64,000 nt of DNA from Apostichopus japonicus (lineage: Eukaryota > Echinodermata > Holothuroidea > Aspidochirotida > Stichopodidae): assembly GCF_037975245.1 (NCBI RefSeq), contig NC_092569.1, positions 28,743,668-28,807,667 on the forward strand, written 5' to 3'. A model generated the notes under the pieces. The model saw only the letters and a program-made list of their open reading frames with translations. It was not told where the DNA came from and did not search any database. Below are positions 23,258 through 38,200 of this stretch, piece after piece. Both the position numbers and the translations under genes were made by a program. The stretch's first letter is position 1, and each line of letters starts with the position of its first letter.

Positions 23258-26200
23258 GTAGGCTTAGTTTTACTAAAATGTACCTTTTTAACAATGATAT
23301 ACATTAAGTGCCCATGAGTGAACAACAGAAATAGTGTTCTGGGAACAACCATGTCGACATAATGGTATACATAATTTAAAGCCTACAAGTGATTACCTCA
23401 GAAATGCATAACGTCACATTTATCGTTTCTTCTTCTGGGGATGGACCTCCAGATCTCCCACATGACGGAGTTCCCTTCAACGATCCCAAGGTCATACCAG
23501 TTATCTTCGTATAAGAGCTAAGGTGAAATGTTATATGCTATATTTCCAGCACAATTAGACTGCAGGACTATAAGCCAGCGTTGCCAGTCCACCCCCCCCT
23601 CCCGCCCCCTCCAAAAACACATGTATGTTGTTCGATCCGACTTAAGGTAGCTATAGGTCTAGGCTTGGGTCATTATATTTACTCGTTTCACTCGATATTG
23701 CTCATCTAAGAGTCCCCCAACTAAGCTTGCACGGTTTCGTGAAAACCCCAAACCGTTTTTTTTTCTTGCAAAAAACAGATTCTGGCTCAAAAAACGGGTT
23801 TTTTTCCCTTCCCGAATTTCATTGAAAACATCAAATCTCTGACGGAGGTGTGCGTATTTTCGAAGCTATACCAACACTGCTGTAAAAGTCTAGTTCGTTC
23901 GCAGTAACGGGTAAAAAATAAGGAGAATAAATTCAAGAAACGTTACTGTCTTCATGACTCTCTTTTATCACCCACGTTAACTTAACTTAAAAGTAAAAAT
24001 GTCGAAAAGAAATGTGTTAGTGAAATTCTTTCTTAAAGTTTTAACATCACGTGCAATTATCGTTTGTCTTGTGTTTACTAGACTTTACGAATTTCAAGTT
24101 TGTGTTCAGAAAAAAACTCACGGCTCAACCCGATCACCCGAGAAAACTACTCTGATAATGACATTAACTATTTACTTATATTCGTCTAAGAATTTCTGTT
24201 AACTAAGGAAGGGTTTGCTCGGTGTGTTGCTTACTGTTTAAACTGCTAATGAATTCGTTGGAATTAATAGATAACAAATTTTGCCCAGATGGAGAATCTT
24301 CCTAAACGTAGGTGTTAATGTAATACCCCTCCCGAGAAAATCAATTGCTCTACCCCCATATTCACGCTATTAAGATGTTATATTTTCGGAGATTAGGGCC
24401 GAGCGTAAACCCCATTATGACTTATTGGAGATCGTAAAAAAAATCTTTACAATATGATTTGTCCAATAAATTCAGTAGTGGCTGACAAAGTGTTCGAAGG
24501 TACCAATTGCACGAGGCTCTAGCCATGTTCGCGGGTGGTGTCTTGGCGGTAAAATAAATTTCTCTTCAAGGAGTGAAGAGAATTTGACGTCTACACTTTC
24601 AAGTACAAGTTGAAATATATTGCTGGCAAAAGCGGGGATTATAGGTGGGCAAAGATTATAAATTGTTTACGTTAAATGGGAAACACGTGTTCATCAACGT
24701 AAACGAACAACCAACTGAGAGTCGCATTGTCTAGCGATAATTGATAAGAAATAGTGAAAGGAAATTTGCAAAGAAACTAAAATCTATTAGCGTACAAAGA
24801 AAATTTGCCTTACAGCAACATCTGTAATTTCCAGCCATATATGCAACATTTTAACTCCTTTAGTATTCCTTGGCTCAAGCCTGCCTGACGCCAGGTGTAT
24901 CTTGTGAATAATAGACTGTGATTGGTCTAATGTTCCTTTTGCATCTTTGTTGTTCAACTAACAGAGCCCTGCTCAAATGTTTTCTCACTGCTAGGCCTGT
25001 GTTCTGAGCCGGAAGTAAAATAATAAGAACAACACAAAGAGGACAAACACGTTGGATATAACAATTTATTTTCAACTGCATCTCGTCATTTGAGTGTGTA
25101 CCTCTCACAACTACTAACGTTGGCAACCAAGGCCAGTTCAATACTACAAGGTCACCTAAATGATTCACGCACATAAGGGCTGCACAGCCTAATGTTAGGC
25201 CTAGCTATCCACACCCAAACACTGGTATATGGCGTGTGCCAATCGTAGTTGCCAATGTCGTCTAGCAGAAAAGCTTTCGCTTGTTGCAATTTACTTTCAT
25301 ATTGCAAGAAGATCACTAAATAGGAGAAACCAAAGTCAACAAATGATGGATGGAAACTTTAACTTGTTCTTTTTTCCAGTGTTTGCAATTAAACATTTCG
25401 TTTTTGTTTTCTTGGATTTTCGGCTTCCTTAAAATAACAATTAATACCGAAATTCGGTCGGCAAAAACCGGTTTCGGTACTAAAACCGGTTTACAGTGCA
25501 AGCCTACCCTCAGCGAATTGCGAACAAACATAATTCCTACACACATATGGAGGGGCAGTTGTCAAACAAATAGCGACAACTTTGTATTTGTTATTTGTTC
25601 CCCGACTTTGACAAAACTTTGGACGGTTGCCTCCCAGAATAATTGACAGCCCCTGGTATAGGCAATATTATTTATGTTACAATTCTATTAGGTGAGGCCT
25701 ATAAACAATAAAGATTCTGGAAACTGTTTATTTCATGACTCTTTCGTTCTCCTAGGAGGCATATAAGAGCCACAATGAAGATGGGAGATAGCATAGCTCC
25801 TTTGAAGGAGCCTGGGGTTATTTTCTTCCCCAGACCCCACCCCAAACCAAAATAAGCCTTATATAAGCTTCAAATGGTGCATAACGAGGCGTATTTGCAA
25901 TTAGACTCTGGATTTATGTCTATGTAGATATATCAATGGAGGTACCTCCATGATATATCTAAAAGGCGTTTCCCCGACTTATTAAATTAATAATGTTGGC
26001 TGAACTTTTGTTCAATGGGCCGGAGTCTTATGAATGATTTTAAACAGGGAGGGGGAGTATATACTTTAGGGTCACTGAAGTCGAATCCTATATGAATGCG
26101 GGTCTGGGGCCTAGCTTCCACAGACAAAAAGGTCATTCCGTGTCAAATCACGGATGGCTGTTGCTGCACCCTCTCCAAAAATTCCCATTTTTTGGTATCA

Positions 26201-29200
26201 TTGGACCACCATGAAATAAGCATATTCTGAAAATGTCAGTTGCATTGCTTTACAATTGGCAGATTTATCACACTTTGAAATTCTGCAATTTGCCGCCGCC
26301 ATGGCATTTTGGCATTTTCTTGACTTTTGAGGTCTCATTTCTCAGCAATTAAACATTCCACCAACTTTCTATTACAGATACTTATAGAGTCTATCCCATA
26401 TAACAGATAAAAAAAGAAGGCTACAGATATATTGTCTTGTGGAGTTACGTCAACTTAAAAGTGTCAAAATATTCGATTTTTGTACTTTTCACTAAAAAAT
26501 GTGCTATTTTTAGTGATGAATTGCTCCTAAACTATTGCTTTAGGGTACTTGATTCTTTCAGAGATTATTATGTCTAGTACAAACATTACAAAATAATGAT
26601 TACAATGCTTTCCTATAATATGTTTGCAAGTTGTGCAACTCTAAAGTTGCTATTCATGCTGCAATTCATCATGAGGTAGCCGTTTTGATGCCAATTTTTT
26701 TCCAAAGTAAACATGTTAGAGCTGTCAGGGTTTTATACTTTAATTATAAGTATAAAGGTCTTACACCTAAACAAATTTTAGGGTTCTAGCCCTTCTCAAT
26801 ATTAATTTATGAAGTTGTTAAGTTGCTCCGATGTACAAAAGAGGTCGTCTTTGACGGCAAATAACTCAAAACGCGTCAAATTGAAAAAAAATTGATAAAT
26901 TTTTTCTGGAAGAGATATAGTACCACCCTGTTAGTACAAAAAAATTCAGGAGGGTGTTTTGCCATATTTTGAAATGAAAAATCCTCAAAGTTTGGGATTT
27001 TTATACAAAAAAAACGATTTTGCCTGTTTTGATGTTCCATGTGTTTTGAGGCTGGGTATTGTACTGTACTTCAAGGTGATTCATCTCAATACTGTGAAAA
27101 ATATGGGGGCTGAAGTATCATTCCGCCTCCCGCTTCGCAAGTCAGAAAATCCTTTTTTCATTTCCAAATGAGAAAAAAAATCTCATTTGGAGCACCAAAT
27201 TGCATCTAAGACCAGGTGAAAATGCAAAATATTTACAAAATGGAGTGGGTGTTGAAGTGTGCGGGCACCTTGGAAATGCAAAAGATTTCCAAAGGGGAGG
27301 GGGACACCCCTCCCCTTAGACCCCCCCAGGCCGGCCATCAGTCTTCAGCCCCCCCCACTCAAAAGTAACTTCCTACGCCAATGCTGAAAACGTCATTTAA
27401 CATTATTTGCTTTAGTTCTCCGTTGTCATAGCATACAAGAAACTCATTTTTGTTTGAAGTTTTCTTTATTTTGATTAAATAATTTAAAACGATTACATGA
27501 ATGATACACATTTAAAAAAGAATTAGAACAATTTCCCACTTGTAAAATATAAAATATAAATATAAATAAAACTTGTTGATAAATTTATCGTAACTATTCC
27601 TGTAATGTTTCATGTGATTCTTGTTCAACAGCTGCGCGTTACAATCCTGGTCCATGCCCAGGGGCAGCACCGAACCCAAATGGCCATGTTACAAAAGAAG
27701 GTGAGTTCAACAACGAGGCAGTAAACTAAATCTATACACTAACCGTTACAGTTTAGGAAGAATCCACTAGAGTGACGTGCGCAGGATTTGGAAGTTGGTG
27801 GGGGGGGGGGGGGTTGGATTCTGTTACCGATTTAGGAAGAGCTCGACGTTTTATTGAAGGCCATCCCCTCAGCCCGGAGGCGTCGTTTTATTATGAACAA
27901 AAATGTCATAATCCTCGACTGAGGTCAGGGCATGGTGACCTCGTCAGGAGCGTTACACATAAAATTCATCCCCTAATAAAATCAAGGAAATAAGCACCCC
28001 CCCTCCCCCAGTCCCACCACCCACCCACTGAAAGATAGAATAATACACAAATGTGTTAATTTAATTTACATACACATATAGTATGTAAGTATGTTACAAT
28101 TGAAGCGTTTGAAAAATTTCAAAATTTGCGAACTATAACACTATAAAGGAAAGGGGTTTAACTCCTTAGACCATCCTCAGACGACATAACATCTGATGGT
28201 GATTGGGCGTTCCCGTTGCTGCCCCCCCCCCACTCTCCTTGCGCATTACACTAATCTTTTCATATTTCTCGGGACCTTCAGCCGGTTTCTGCGGTCAAGT
28301 TAAATGATATTAGTATCATATTTTGTTCACATTATCTGTACCAATGTTACATCCAACGCCAGCTATAGCTATCACGTAAGCTAACAACATGTAGTGCTTT
28401 ATGCGTTTACATTTGATGTTGCATGGAGGACTTTGATAGGGACTGTACAGTCATTGACATTAATACCGGTAAGATTGTGAAAGGATTTTTTATTTGAGGC
28501 GGTTCAAGGGTTATTTTATCAATTTTATGTCGTCTTTATGGAAAAGCAATATCAAATATACTGTATGGTGTGCCCATTATGAACTTCTAATTTTTAACCA
28601 GTGATATAAGAAAAAGCCAACAACAACAAAATGTTATATTTATTTTAAAAGTTCCCATAACATTATTTCAAATATCACAAAAATCTAATAAGATACAAAT
28701 ATATTGTTTTGTTGAATTCATTATATTTGCAGGGTTAGACTCAGTTATGAAACAATTTATTTTGTTTTAATGACACAAATAGGATAATAAAATTAAATAT
28801 ATTCTTGTTTTATATACAATCACATTATGTTCTTCATCTCTAACTACTAATTTTGATAATTAATTAACCATCTGAAGTTGTCGGCTATGTTTTATATTTT
28901 CGGCAAAACAAACTCAAGATTCCACGGCAATCTTATGGATATGTCTTGGATTTAGAATACAACAATGAGCAACCATCACTGGATGAGTTAAATACTAATG
29001 ACTCAACACTTACCCCCACAGGTAGGGATGCACCGGATTCAAATTTTTGGATCCGGCCGGAACCGGATTTTGCCGGATAGTACATGAAATCCGGCCTGAT
29101 AAAATCCGGCCGGTACCGGATTTTTTCATTACAGTACACAAAAGAAAATCATTAAGAAGAAGTAGAAGTATGAAACAATTTAGGAGAAAATCTTAGGAGA

Positions 29201-32200
29201 GTTATACGCATATTATAAAGAAGGTGAAATTAAGACCCCATTTATGAGATTAAATATGCATCGAGGTTGTGTAATCTACATTCCTTAATAAAATAACTAC
29301 AATATAATTGTTGACAAGCTTGATACAGTATAATAGTGCATACTACCTATGAAGTTTGTTTTAAAACGGGAAGCTACATTTCACAAATCTCATACTTTAT
29401 ATATACTGAATAAAAAGATTATTTAATTGTCGTAATAACACTTCTATCTGGAATTAGAATTGTCTTTTATTATTCATTATTTGGTAACAAATTTTTACAT
29501 TGCAATATTTTCTTTAAAATGAAAGAAAAAAGCATTGTATCTTTCCAGATGTGGAAGAAACTTCTTATCTATCTTTTATCTATCCTTTACAATGGAATTG
29601 AATGTTCATTAGAACACTTAATGATTTAGGTTTACCATGAACTTTTAGGAACTTTCATGGTGACAAGAGATACTGTATCTCTTTCTGTGAGAAAATTAGA
29701 TACTGTTTTTTTTTCTGTGACTGGCACCCCATTTGGTGGAAACTCTTCTAGTCCATTGCTTCATCTATTTATAAAATTGCCAAGATTACATCGCATTTTG
29801 CCATGACCACAGACAAGAAGTAACAATTGACAGCTTTCTTGACAGGAAATGGACTGTAGTGGTCCACAAAAAGATCCATTGTTTTGACCTCCTAAGGTCC
29901 TAATGCACATGTTTGTTAAAAAATATTCAGATGTATTTAACCATATAAGAGATTGTTTCACACATAAAATTCAGAGAAAACATGAATGCCAACAATAATG
30001 GGAAAGTAAAGATTCAATGGAACAGTATTTTGACTGATAAGTACATGAATGGTCTATTTTAACTGCACAATATTAAACTGATGAAGGCTGCAAGAAATGA
30101 TTTCACTGCAAACTGTATTTGTTGTATATAGCTTCATATTATTACAGTAGTTGTATTATTTTGGTTGATCTTTAGAAACTGGGTCAGACCATTGAGAAAA
30201 TTAAATTAAACATGTTACACCTAATTTTTTACTTTGAGTGTTTTTATTAATTTTTGGAAATAGTTTACATTGATTAATACCAACACCTTTTTAAGGAATA
30301 TTTCAGGCCAAATTTTGAAAAAGATCCAGCCGGATATTTTTCAAAAACCGGAACCGGATAATTGCTCACTATCCGGCCGGATAGTCCGGCCGGACCGGAT
30401 ATCCGGTGCATCCCTACCCACAGGGCCCTTATACTTTGATATTCCCCTTAACTATTTTCTTGTGTTGTAATAGTCTCAGCTTATAAAAGTTTATCCTAAT
30501 CAGTCTCTTTTATTAGTTGGTTAAAGTTCAAATATATAGAATACTTTAATGCACCACTTTGAGTACAACATTCAGTGAACTTGTGGTGACCATAATTTGC
30601 TACAGTAAATTGTGCTAGCAATTATGAACAGGATATTGCTGTCTTAAGAATTGATAAAATATCAAGATATATTAGAAGTATGCAGTGTGATGGTGGCCAT
30701 TTTGTGTGGCACTGTATGTATATCTGTAGTTGGTCAATTTTGTGATTTCAGACATGGTTTGAGCATAAGGAAAGGCAACTTTTGGAACAAGTTGATTATG
30801 GTAGCGTCACGTCATTGCCAATGAACCTACCATTGCAAACTAGGCGTGCAATATATGTGGGTATAAAGGGTAAAGGGGCTGCGGTAACATTAAATAAAGA
30901 AGCTTCTCTTTTGCATCACTTTTAGCACATATATGACTCGTTTGTGATCATGTTATGTTGTATCTTTCATACGTACATACTGAACACCTAGGCCTAATTT
31001 GTATTATCTTTGCTAATTCATGGTAAAAATCATCTCTTCTTGAGACAATATTATTGTCTGTATTTTGACTTACTGATAGCTACCAATATGTACTCAAGCA
31101 AACCTGTGGAGACCACCCCAAAGCAAACTACTAGCAGTGAAACAACTGACTCGACTGTCAGGGAAGGTACAGTAAATGTAGATGTTAGGTATGTAAGGGA
31201 ATAAGGAAGGATTCATGCTTACAAGTACACTTGAGCCTCTTTCTTTGAGACCATTGCCACATTGTTTTGTATTGATTTTTGTTACACTTTTTGGATCTGA
31301 ATTGTGTTTATAAAAACAGCATGGCATCCTTGGTTGTCTTTAGTAAACACCATTTTTGCCTTGACAAACTCTAACTCCTTGTAAGTTACACTACGTATTA
31401 TTAGAGGCCACAACATTGTATATGAGTTTTATCACGTTTTTGTATTGCATCGCAACATGAGCTGACTTAACAATGGTCTCTGCATGTTAGACTATATAGT
31501 CCAGCCACTTAAATTAATGACACTCGGATGATTACCACTGTGCAATAGAATTACAACTTTGACTGATAGAAATATATACATTTTTAAATAGTGTACAACA
31601 TATCAACATTAGTTCTGTAGCTAAAGCCATCCTTTAAGCTAGCTGCTCACTGCCCCGACTGACCGACGTGACCCAACTGACCGACAATGACCACACTGAC
31701 CTACGTGACCCGACTGACGACGTGACCCGACTGACCGACATGACCTAACCCTACTCCACTGTTATGACCTAATCTTCAACAGTGGTAAAGACCCATACAG
31801 TCTTTCAACTTACAACTGCACATTTGAACTGCATATATTAACGATGCGTGAAGACGTCCTCGTTAAGCTAGGTGACATGTGTCATGCAAAATTATTTCTC
31901 CATTTATAACTTTGTATAATTGGTTAAAACTGTTCAATGTCTGTACTGGTATATATAAACATATATACCTGCTCTTTCAAACCTTTCCAATAACAACTTT
32001 TAAATCTCTTAATCAGTATTTTATTTCCTTTCACATTTATTTTGACCTACTGATAGCTACCAATCTGTCCTCAAGCAAACCTGTGGAGACTACCCCAAAG
32101 CAAACTTCAAGTAGTGAAACAACTGGCTCGACTGTCAGGGAAGGTACAGTAAATGTAGATGTTACGTATATGCAAGGGAAGAAGGAAGGATTCATGCTTA

Positions 32201-35200
32201 CAAGTTCACCTGAGCCTCTTTCTTTGAGACCATTGCCACATTGTCTTTTAATGAGTTTTGTTACACTTTTTGGATCTGAATTGTGTTTATAAAAACAGCA
32301 TGGCATCCTTGGTTGTCTTTATTAAACACCATTTTTGCCATGACAAACTCTTACTCCTTGTAAGTTTCACTACGTATTGTTAGAGGCCACAACATTGTAC
32401 ATGTGTTTTATCACGTTTTTGTATTGTATCGCGACCTGAACTGACTTAACAATGGTCTCTGCATGTTAGACTACTTAGTCCAGCCACTTTAATTAATGAG
32501 ACTCAGATGATTACCACTGTGAAATAGAATTACAACCTTGATTGATAGAAATATATACATGTTTAAATAGTCTACAACATATCAACATTAATACTGTACC
32601 TAAGCCATCCTTTAAGCTAGCTGCTCACTGCCCCGACTGACCGACGTGACCCAACTGACCGACAATGACCACACTGACCTACGTGACCCGACTGACGACG
32701 TGACCCGACTGACCGACATCACCTAACCCTACTCCACTGTTATGACTTAATCTTCAACAGTGGTAAAGACCCATATAGTCTTTCAACTGACCCCTGCACA
32801 CTAGAACTACATATATTAACGATGCGTGAAGACCTCCTCGTTAAGCTATGTCACATGTGTCATGTAAAATTATTTCTCCATTTATAACTTTGCATAATTG
32901 GTTAAAACTGTTCAATGTCTGTATTGGTATATATACATATATACCTGCTCTTTCAAACCTTTCCAATAACAACTTTTAAATCTCTTAATCAGTATTTTAT
33001 TTCCTTTCACATTTATTTTGACCAACTGATAGCTACCAATCTGTACTCAAGCAAACCTGTGGAGACTACCCCAAAGCAAACTTCAAGTGGTGAAACAACT
33101 GGCTCGACTGTCAGGGAAGGTACAGTAAATGTAGATGTTAGGTATTTGTATTTGTATATTTATTTTTTTCATCACTATTTACAATGTGACGGGAAGTCTC
33201 CTATCCAAGGGAAGAAGGAAGGATTCATGCTTACCATCAAGTTCACCTGAGCCTCTTTCTTTGAGACCATTGCCACATTGTCTTTTATTGATTTTTGTTA
33301 CACTTTTTGGATCTGAAATGTGTTAATAACATTGACAAACAACAAAATTCCGACATTACATCTTAAGGATGTACAGTAGACAGAGCAAAATCAGAGCATT
33401 GGAAACTGGAGGAAGCTTGTTTATTGTTGTAAAACTCAAATGATGGCGCCATTGCCCTGACTGACCTCCTCCTGCCTGACGTCGACTGTCATGACCTAAT
33501 TTTCAATAGCTGTGATGACCCATAGTCTAACAACACTGTTTTATGTTAACAAATTGTGCTCCTTTAAATATGTCACATAACAAACTATTTCCCCTTGATT
33601 AGTTACAATAATTATTAAAGCTGTGCAGCTTGAGTCGTGAACCGCCACTCAAAGCTCACTGCCAGCAAATGAAACGTTAAGTCTGTGTACATGTTCAGTT
33701 ATTGGGACTGAAACAGACATGACTTTAAAATGGGTAAAGTTACCATAATTTGATAGAGTAGAGATCTGTGAGAACTCTATGGTTAGCCTGTATTGTTAGA
33801 CCTATAATATTATAAATACAGAGCTATGCATTGGTTCACTGTGATCACCATACCACCCTGACTTCACGCAAAGACAGTAGATTGCCCTCTTGTTTTGTTT
33901 GTGTACGGTGACTCCCTGTGTTCCTGTGTTATACATATGTAGTTACAGTTATAGACACTGTAGTCGCTGTCCTCTTTAGTCAAACTGTAACCACTTTTTC
34001 AATCCCAATTATAATCTACAAAGCCTTAACGGAAACAGCAAAAAATGCCATGTGATCGAGTAAACATCAGTTTTGTATCTAATTCAGACACTTTCGTGGG
34101 TGATTGCACCCGTTCAGGGAATTATACAGTAAACTTCAACACATGTCGTAAGTAAGGAAACTTTTTCCTTGTTTCGAGCAGTTAGATTCTCCCGACCTTT
34201 GCAAGTATAAAGTCTCTCTATTTCTGAGAACGGTCAAACCATCCATGAAAATCCAAAGCTGAAGAATAGAAAAATCAGCGAGAGCTTAATCAAAACTATC
34301 CTATCAGAGAACAATTAATGCCCTAACCATTCCTAGTTTACCGTATTATACCATCATACTTGGATTTGTTGGTAGAATTTGTCAATACGCTGGCACGGTA
34401 GACAAGCCATGAGACGTACATACATGCAGGCTTTTGGTATGCATGGACAAGCAATATTACTGTTGCCCTACTCTTGACATGGATGTATGTATTTATCAGA
34501 ACTGATCTCTAAAAGGATCTGTCTGAAGTACTTCGAATTTGAGCACACATAGATAGTGCAGCATGATTGTATTATCGTACTTGATGTAAAGAGTCAGCAA
34601 AACGAGATATTTTTGTTTTGTTTTCTTGTTTTAACGATAGCCAGCGAATCAGTGCAGACCACCCCAATGGAAACCACTACTGGTGATGATCCTTCTATCG
34701 TGGTGAGAATTACATACTTAATTACATACAATTTTGAAGTAAGAGAATATTGTGTTTGAGGAGTAAGATTTAAGATTCAAAATTTGATGGTGACATATGA
34801 GCAATTATGATATTGCCTTGCTGTACAATACTGTATATTGGCTGTTAATTATCACTTCCAGTGTAGACGAGAGATCTCACAGAAACAGCAAAGAAATAAG
34901 CTTGGAATACTGTAAATGAATAGAAGAAAAAACTGAAATTGGGATATTTTTTCCACTTTGTCATCCAATAGTTAAGATACCCATGACTATATTCGGTTAC
35001 GACGTCATCTTTGTAGGAGAGAAGGCTTGATGTTGTGATTGGCATTTCATGAATCTTGGCATCATCAACACTATCAGTAGAGCCAATTAGAACATTCGGT
35101 TTGTTATAGCTTAGAATCGTCAGAGATTTGCAATGCATTTGACACAAAGTTTCAAGGCATCAATGCTTCCAGATTGTATGAATTACCACCAAACAAAATG

Positions 35201-38200
35201 TCTGTCCATTGGAGTGTATATAGGATGAGGAAACACCTTTCAATGTGACGTTAATGTTTCTTCCTCATTCAGGATATTGTTCTGTAGGATTTTTGTTTGC
35301 TATTTTAATACTCCAATAAAAGTATGAAGAAAAAGCTGAATGATCGTGTACTGCTGTCAAAGGTCATATATTATCCATAATAAGATAAGATATGTCACTT
35401 CATGGATTGCCTGCTTGCTATTAAGTAACTTGTTATGTAATTATTAGATGAAAGACTGCTTGGATGTCTTCAATGCTGGTAATACAACCGATGGCATCTA
35501 CACAATCAAACCAACTAACTGGAATGGGGATTCATTTGATGTCTTCTGTAGCATGACTGACGGAGGAGGATGGACGGTAAGTCAAGTATGACATCCTATA
35601 GTATAGATAATATATTGTATGTTATATGACTGACGGAGGAGGATGGACGGTAAGTCTAGTATGACATCCTATAGTATAGACGATATATTGTATATGTATA
35701 ATATGACTGATGGAGGAGGATGGACTCTAAGTCTAGAATGACATCCTATAGTATAGACGATATATTGTACATGTATAATATGACTGACGGAGGAGGATGG
35801 ACGGTAAGTCTATTATGACATCCTATAGTATAGACGATATGTTGTATATATGTATAATATGACTGAAGGAGGATGGACGGTAAGTCTAGTACGACATCCT
35901 ATAGTATAGACGATGTATTGTATATGTATAATATGACTGACGGAGGAGGATGGACCTTAATTCTAGTATGATATCCTATGTCATAAATATCGTTAAGTTT
36001 GCCTCCAAAGTGTCGTTATTCTGTGGATATTGTCAGATTATAAGCACCAGAAGTGTGCTCTGTACAATAGTTATACACACATTCTCATTGACAGTTCCTT
36101 TAATATTACGCATTCACACTGGTCAACAGGATCACTTTGGTCGATTGGTACGGAATTAGTTTGTGACGCAATGGTCAGGGGTTCTGTTCCTACCTATAGG
36201 TCTACATTTGAAGTGGCAGTGAATTTGCTAGAAACAAATAAACATCCGTTGGAATAAGAAACAAGTTCTGACACAATAAACTTCCAGTAATTTCTACTTC
36301 TTACTTTTCTTTTACTAACTTTGAACCTCCAGAAGTCCACTTGAGATCATTGCAGTGTTTGATTCCATTGTCTATGAATTGGGGATTGTCAGAGTAGATT
36401 CAGAGTAGATGGTTTGCTCTCTTGATATAGATTTAGAGTTTATTACAAAAGCAATCTGTCTGTCGCAATACTAGGCCCATTCTCTCCGCAAATGAGGCCA
36501 GTTTTGGTTTGTTGAAGTAATCATTTCAAACCAGAGCTGAGCCCAAAATCATTAAAAGTGTTTCTGTTCCAAAGCGAATAGTATGGAAGTTTGAAAGTAA
36601 GATTCCATTATTTGTAATGGGACAGAGTTCAGACATTAGCAACAGTATCCAACATTGGTCTGAATATCAATTACACACACAGACATTACAACAGTTTTCA
36701 TTCATGGTCTGTGAACAATCAACTATGGTGAGAAGATGGTGAAATTCACTTTGCTCTAACATTCCACTTAACAGAAGGGTGAATTACAGTTCAGAATGGA
36801 TTTAATTTGGAAGATTATGTTACTGCTCATTCACAGGTCATCCTTAGGTTCGTTCTACAAAGAAGTTAAATGCACTTTCTCATTGAAATGTTATTGAAAA
36901 TAACTTGGAATTATCTTTTCATTCTTACATTATATACAGGTATTCCAACGTCGTGTTGATGGCTCCGTTGACTTCTATCGTAACTGGACCAGCTATAAGG
37001 AAGGCTTTGGTGTGCTGGACCATGAGTATTGGTTGGGAAATGATAAGTTGTATTACCTCACCAATCAAGGTGACTATCAACTTCGGATCGATATGGTGAA
37101 CAAAGATGGAGCTCCATACTACGCAAAGTTTGACTTGTTCCGGATCAACGATGAAAGTGACAAGTACAGACTGTCTGGAATGGGAACTTTTAATGGAACT
37201 GCAGGTTTGTCCAAACTATAGGTTTCTCTCTGTGTTTGTTGTATACAACTTCACTGTACTATTAAATGTCATGTTCTGTTTTTTTATTTCTTTGGATGTC
37301 ATTTATTTTTCTGGTTCCTTGCTGGAAGCAGAGGAACCTATGCAGTCAAGTTTGTGTGTGTGTTTTTGTGTGCGTCTGTGACGCTTGCTGAAGTCCGCCG
37401 TGATGAAGTGATGGATATTTGTCATACTCAATGTGTAGGTGTGTTATAATGAGAAGGTGTGCCCTATTGGTTTTGACGCTGACCTTATGAATATTAATGA
37501 GATTATAGAGCCAAACCTAAAAATCTTTACATTGCAATAACTCCGCAACATTAAGTTGGATTGTAGCCAAATTTGGTTTAGAATTGTTAGTTCATTGCTG
37601 GCCCGTGCATATAGGCCTAAATTTTGGGGCAATCTGGGTCTAAAAACTTCCTAGCCCCTTTTTTGGGCCAGGTCTGCCCACATTTTGTTTCCACCTCAAA
37701 TGCATTTTGGGACACATTCTTTGGGTCCGAATTTGAGGGGCCCATTACTTTTTGAACCAGTTGGGCCCACATTTGTGATCTGTAAAGACATCACATAAAT
37801 CAAGCATAATTAGGCCTACTGACAGTGAAAATGCTGGTACATCACATGCAGTTCATAAACCGAGCAAAATGACAGTCAGTGCAGCAATGAAAAGACATAG
37901 AAACCATGTTCGTACAGTGACATGCTAAGGTATCACACAAAGACAAGCACAACTTGCTAACCATGATAAGCTGAGATATAACATGACTCAAATACAACAG
38001 TGATATTTGATGTAGACTGTCACAGAGATTTAGCAAACATGTCCTGATATACGGTGATATGTAATGTAGACTGTCACAGATTAAGATGCATGTCCTGCTA
38101 TATAGTGATATGTGATATAGACTGTCACAGAGACTAAGCATAAATGTTTTGCTGTGTAGTGATATGTGATGTAGACTGTCACAGATTAAGATACATGCCC

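Larger units (their letters stand above)
31167..33400. repeat. Tandem triplication of exon plus intron, ~977-bp period
   Basis: Exon copies start at 31080, 32057 and 33033, and the downstream intron DNA is repeated with them. The block CCCCGACTGACCGACGTGAC occurs at about 31650 and 32631. It contains short GACTGACCGACGTGACC-type internal repeats. A decayed piece of the intron unit persists to about 33520 (CCTGACGTCGACTGTCATGA). Identity is high, so the event is recent. Confidence 0.85.

Noticed and set aside
29015-30424. Autonomous transposon in intron 2
   Set aside because: The ends and target duplication are clear, but no transposase motif was found in any frame of the interior.
31094-32306. 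Minus-strand frames ending in MPCCFYKHNSDPKS
   Set aside because: They are antisense to the duplicated exon/intron unit and repeat with it.
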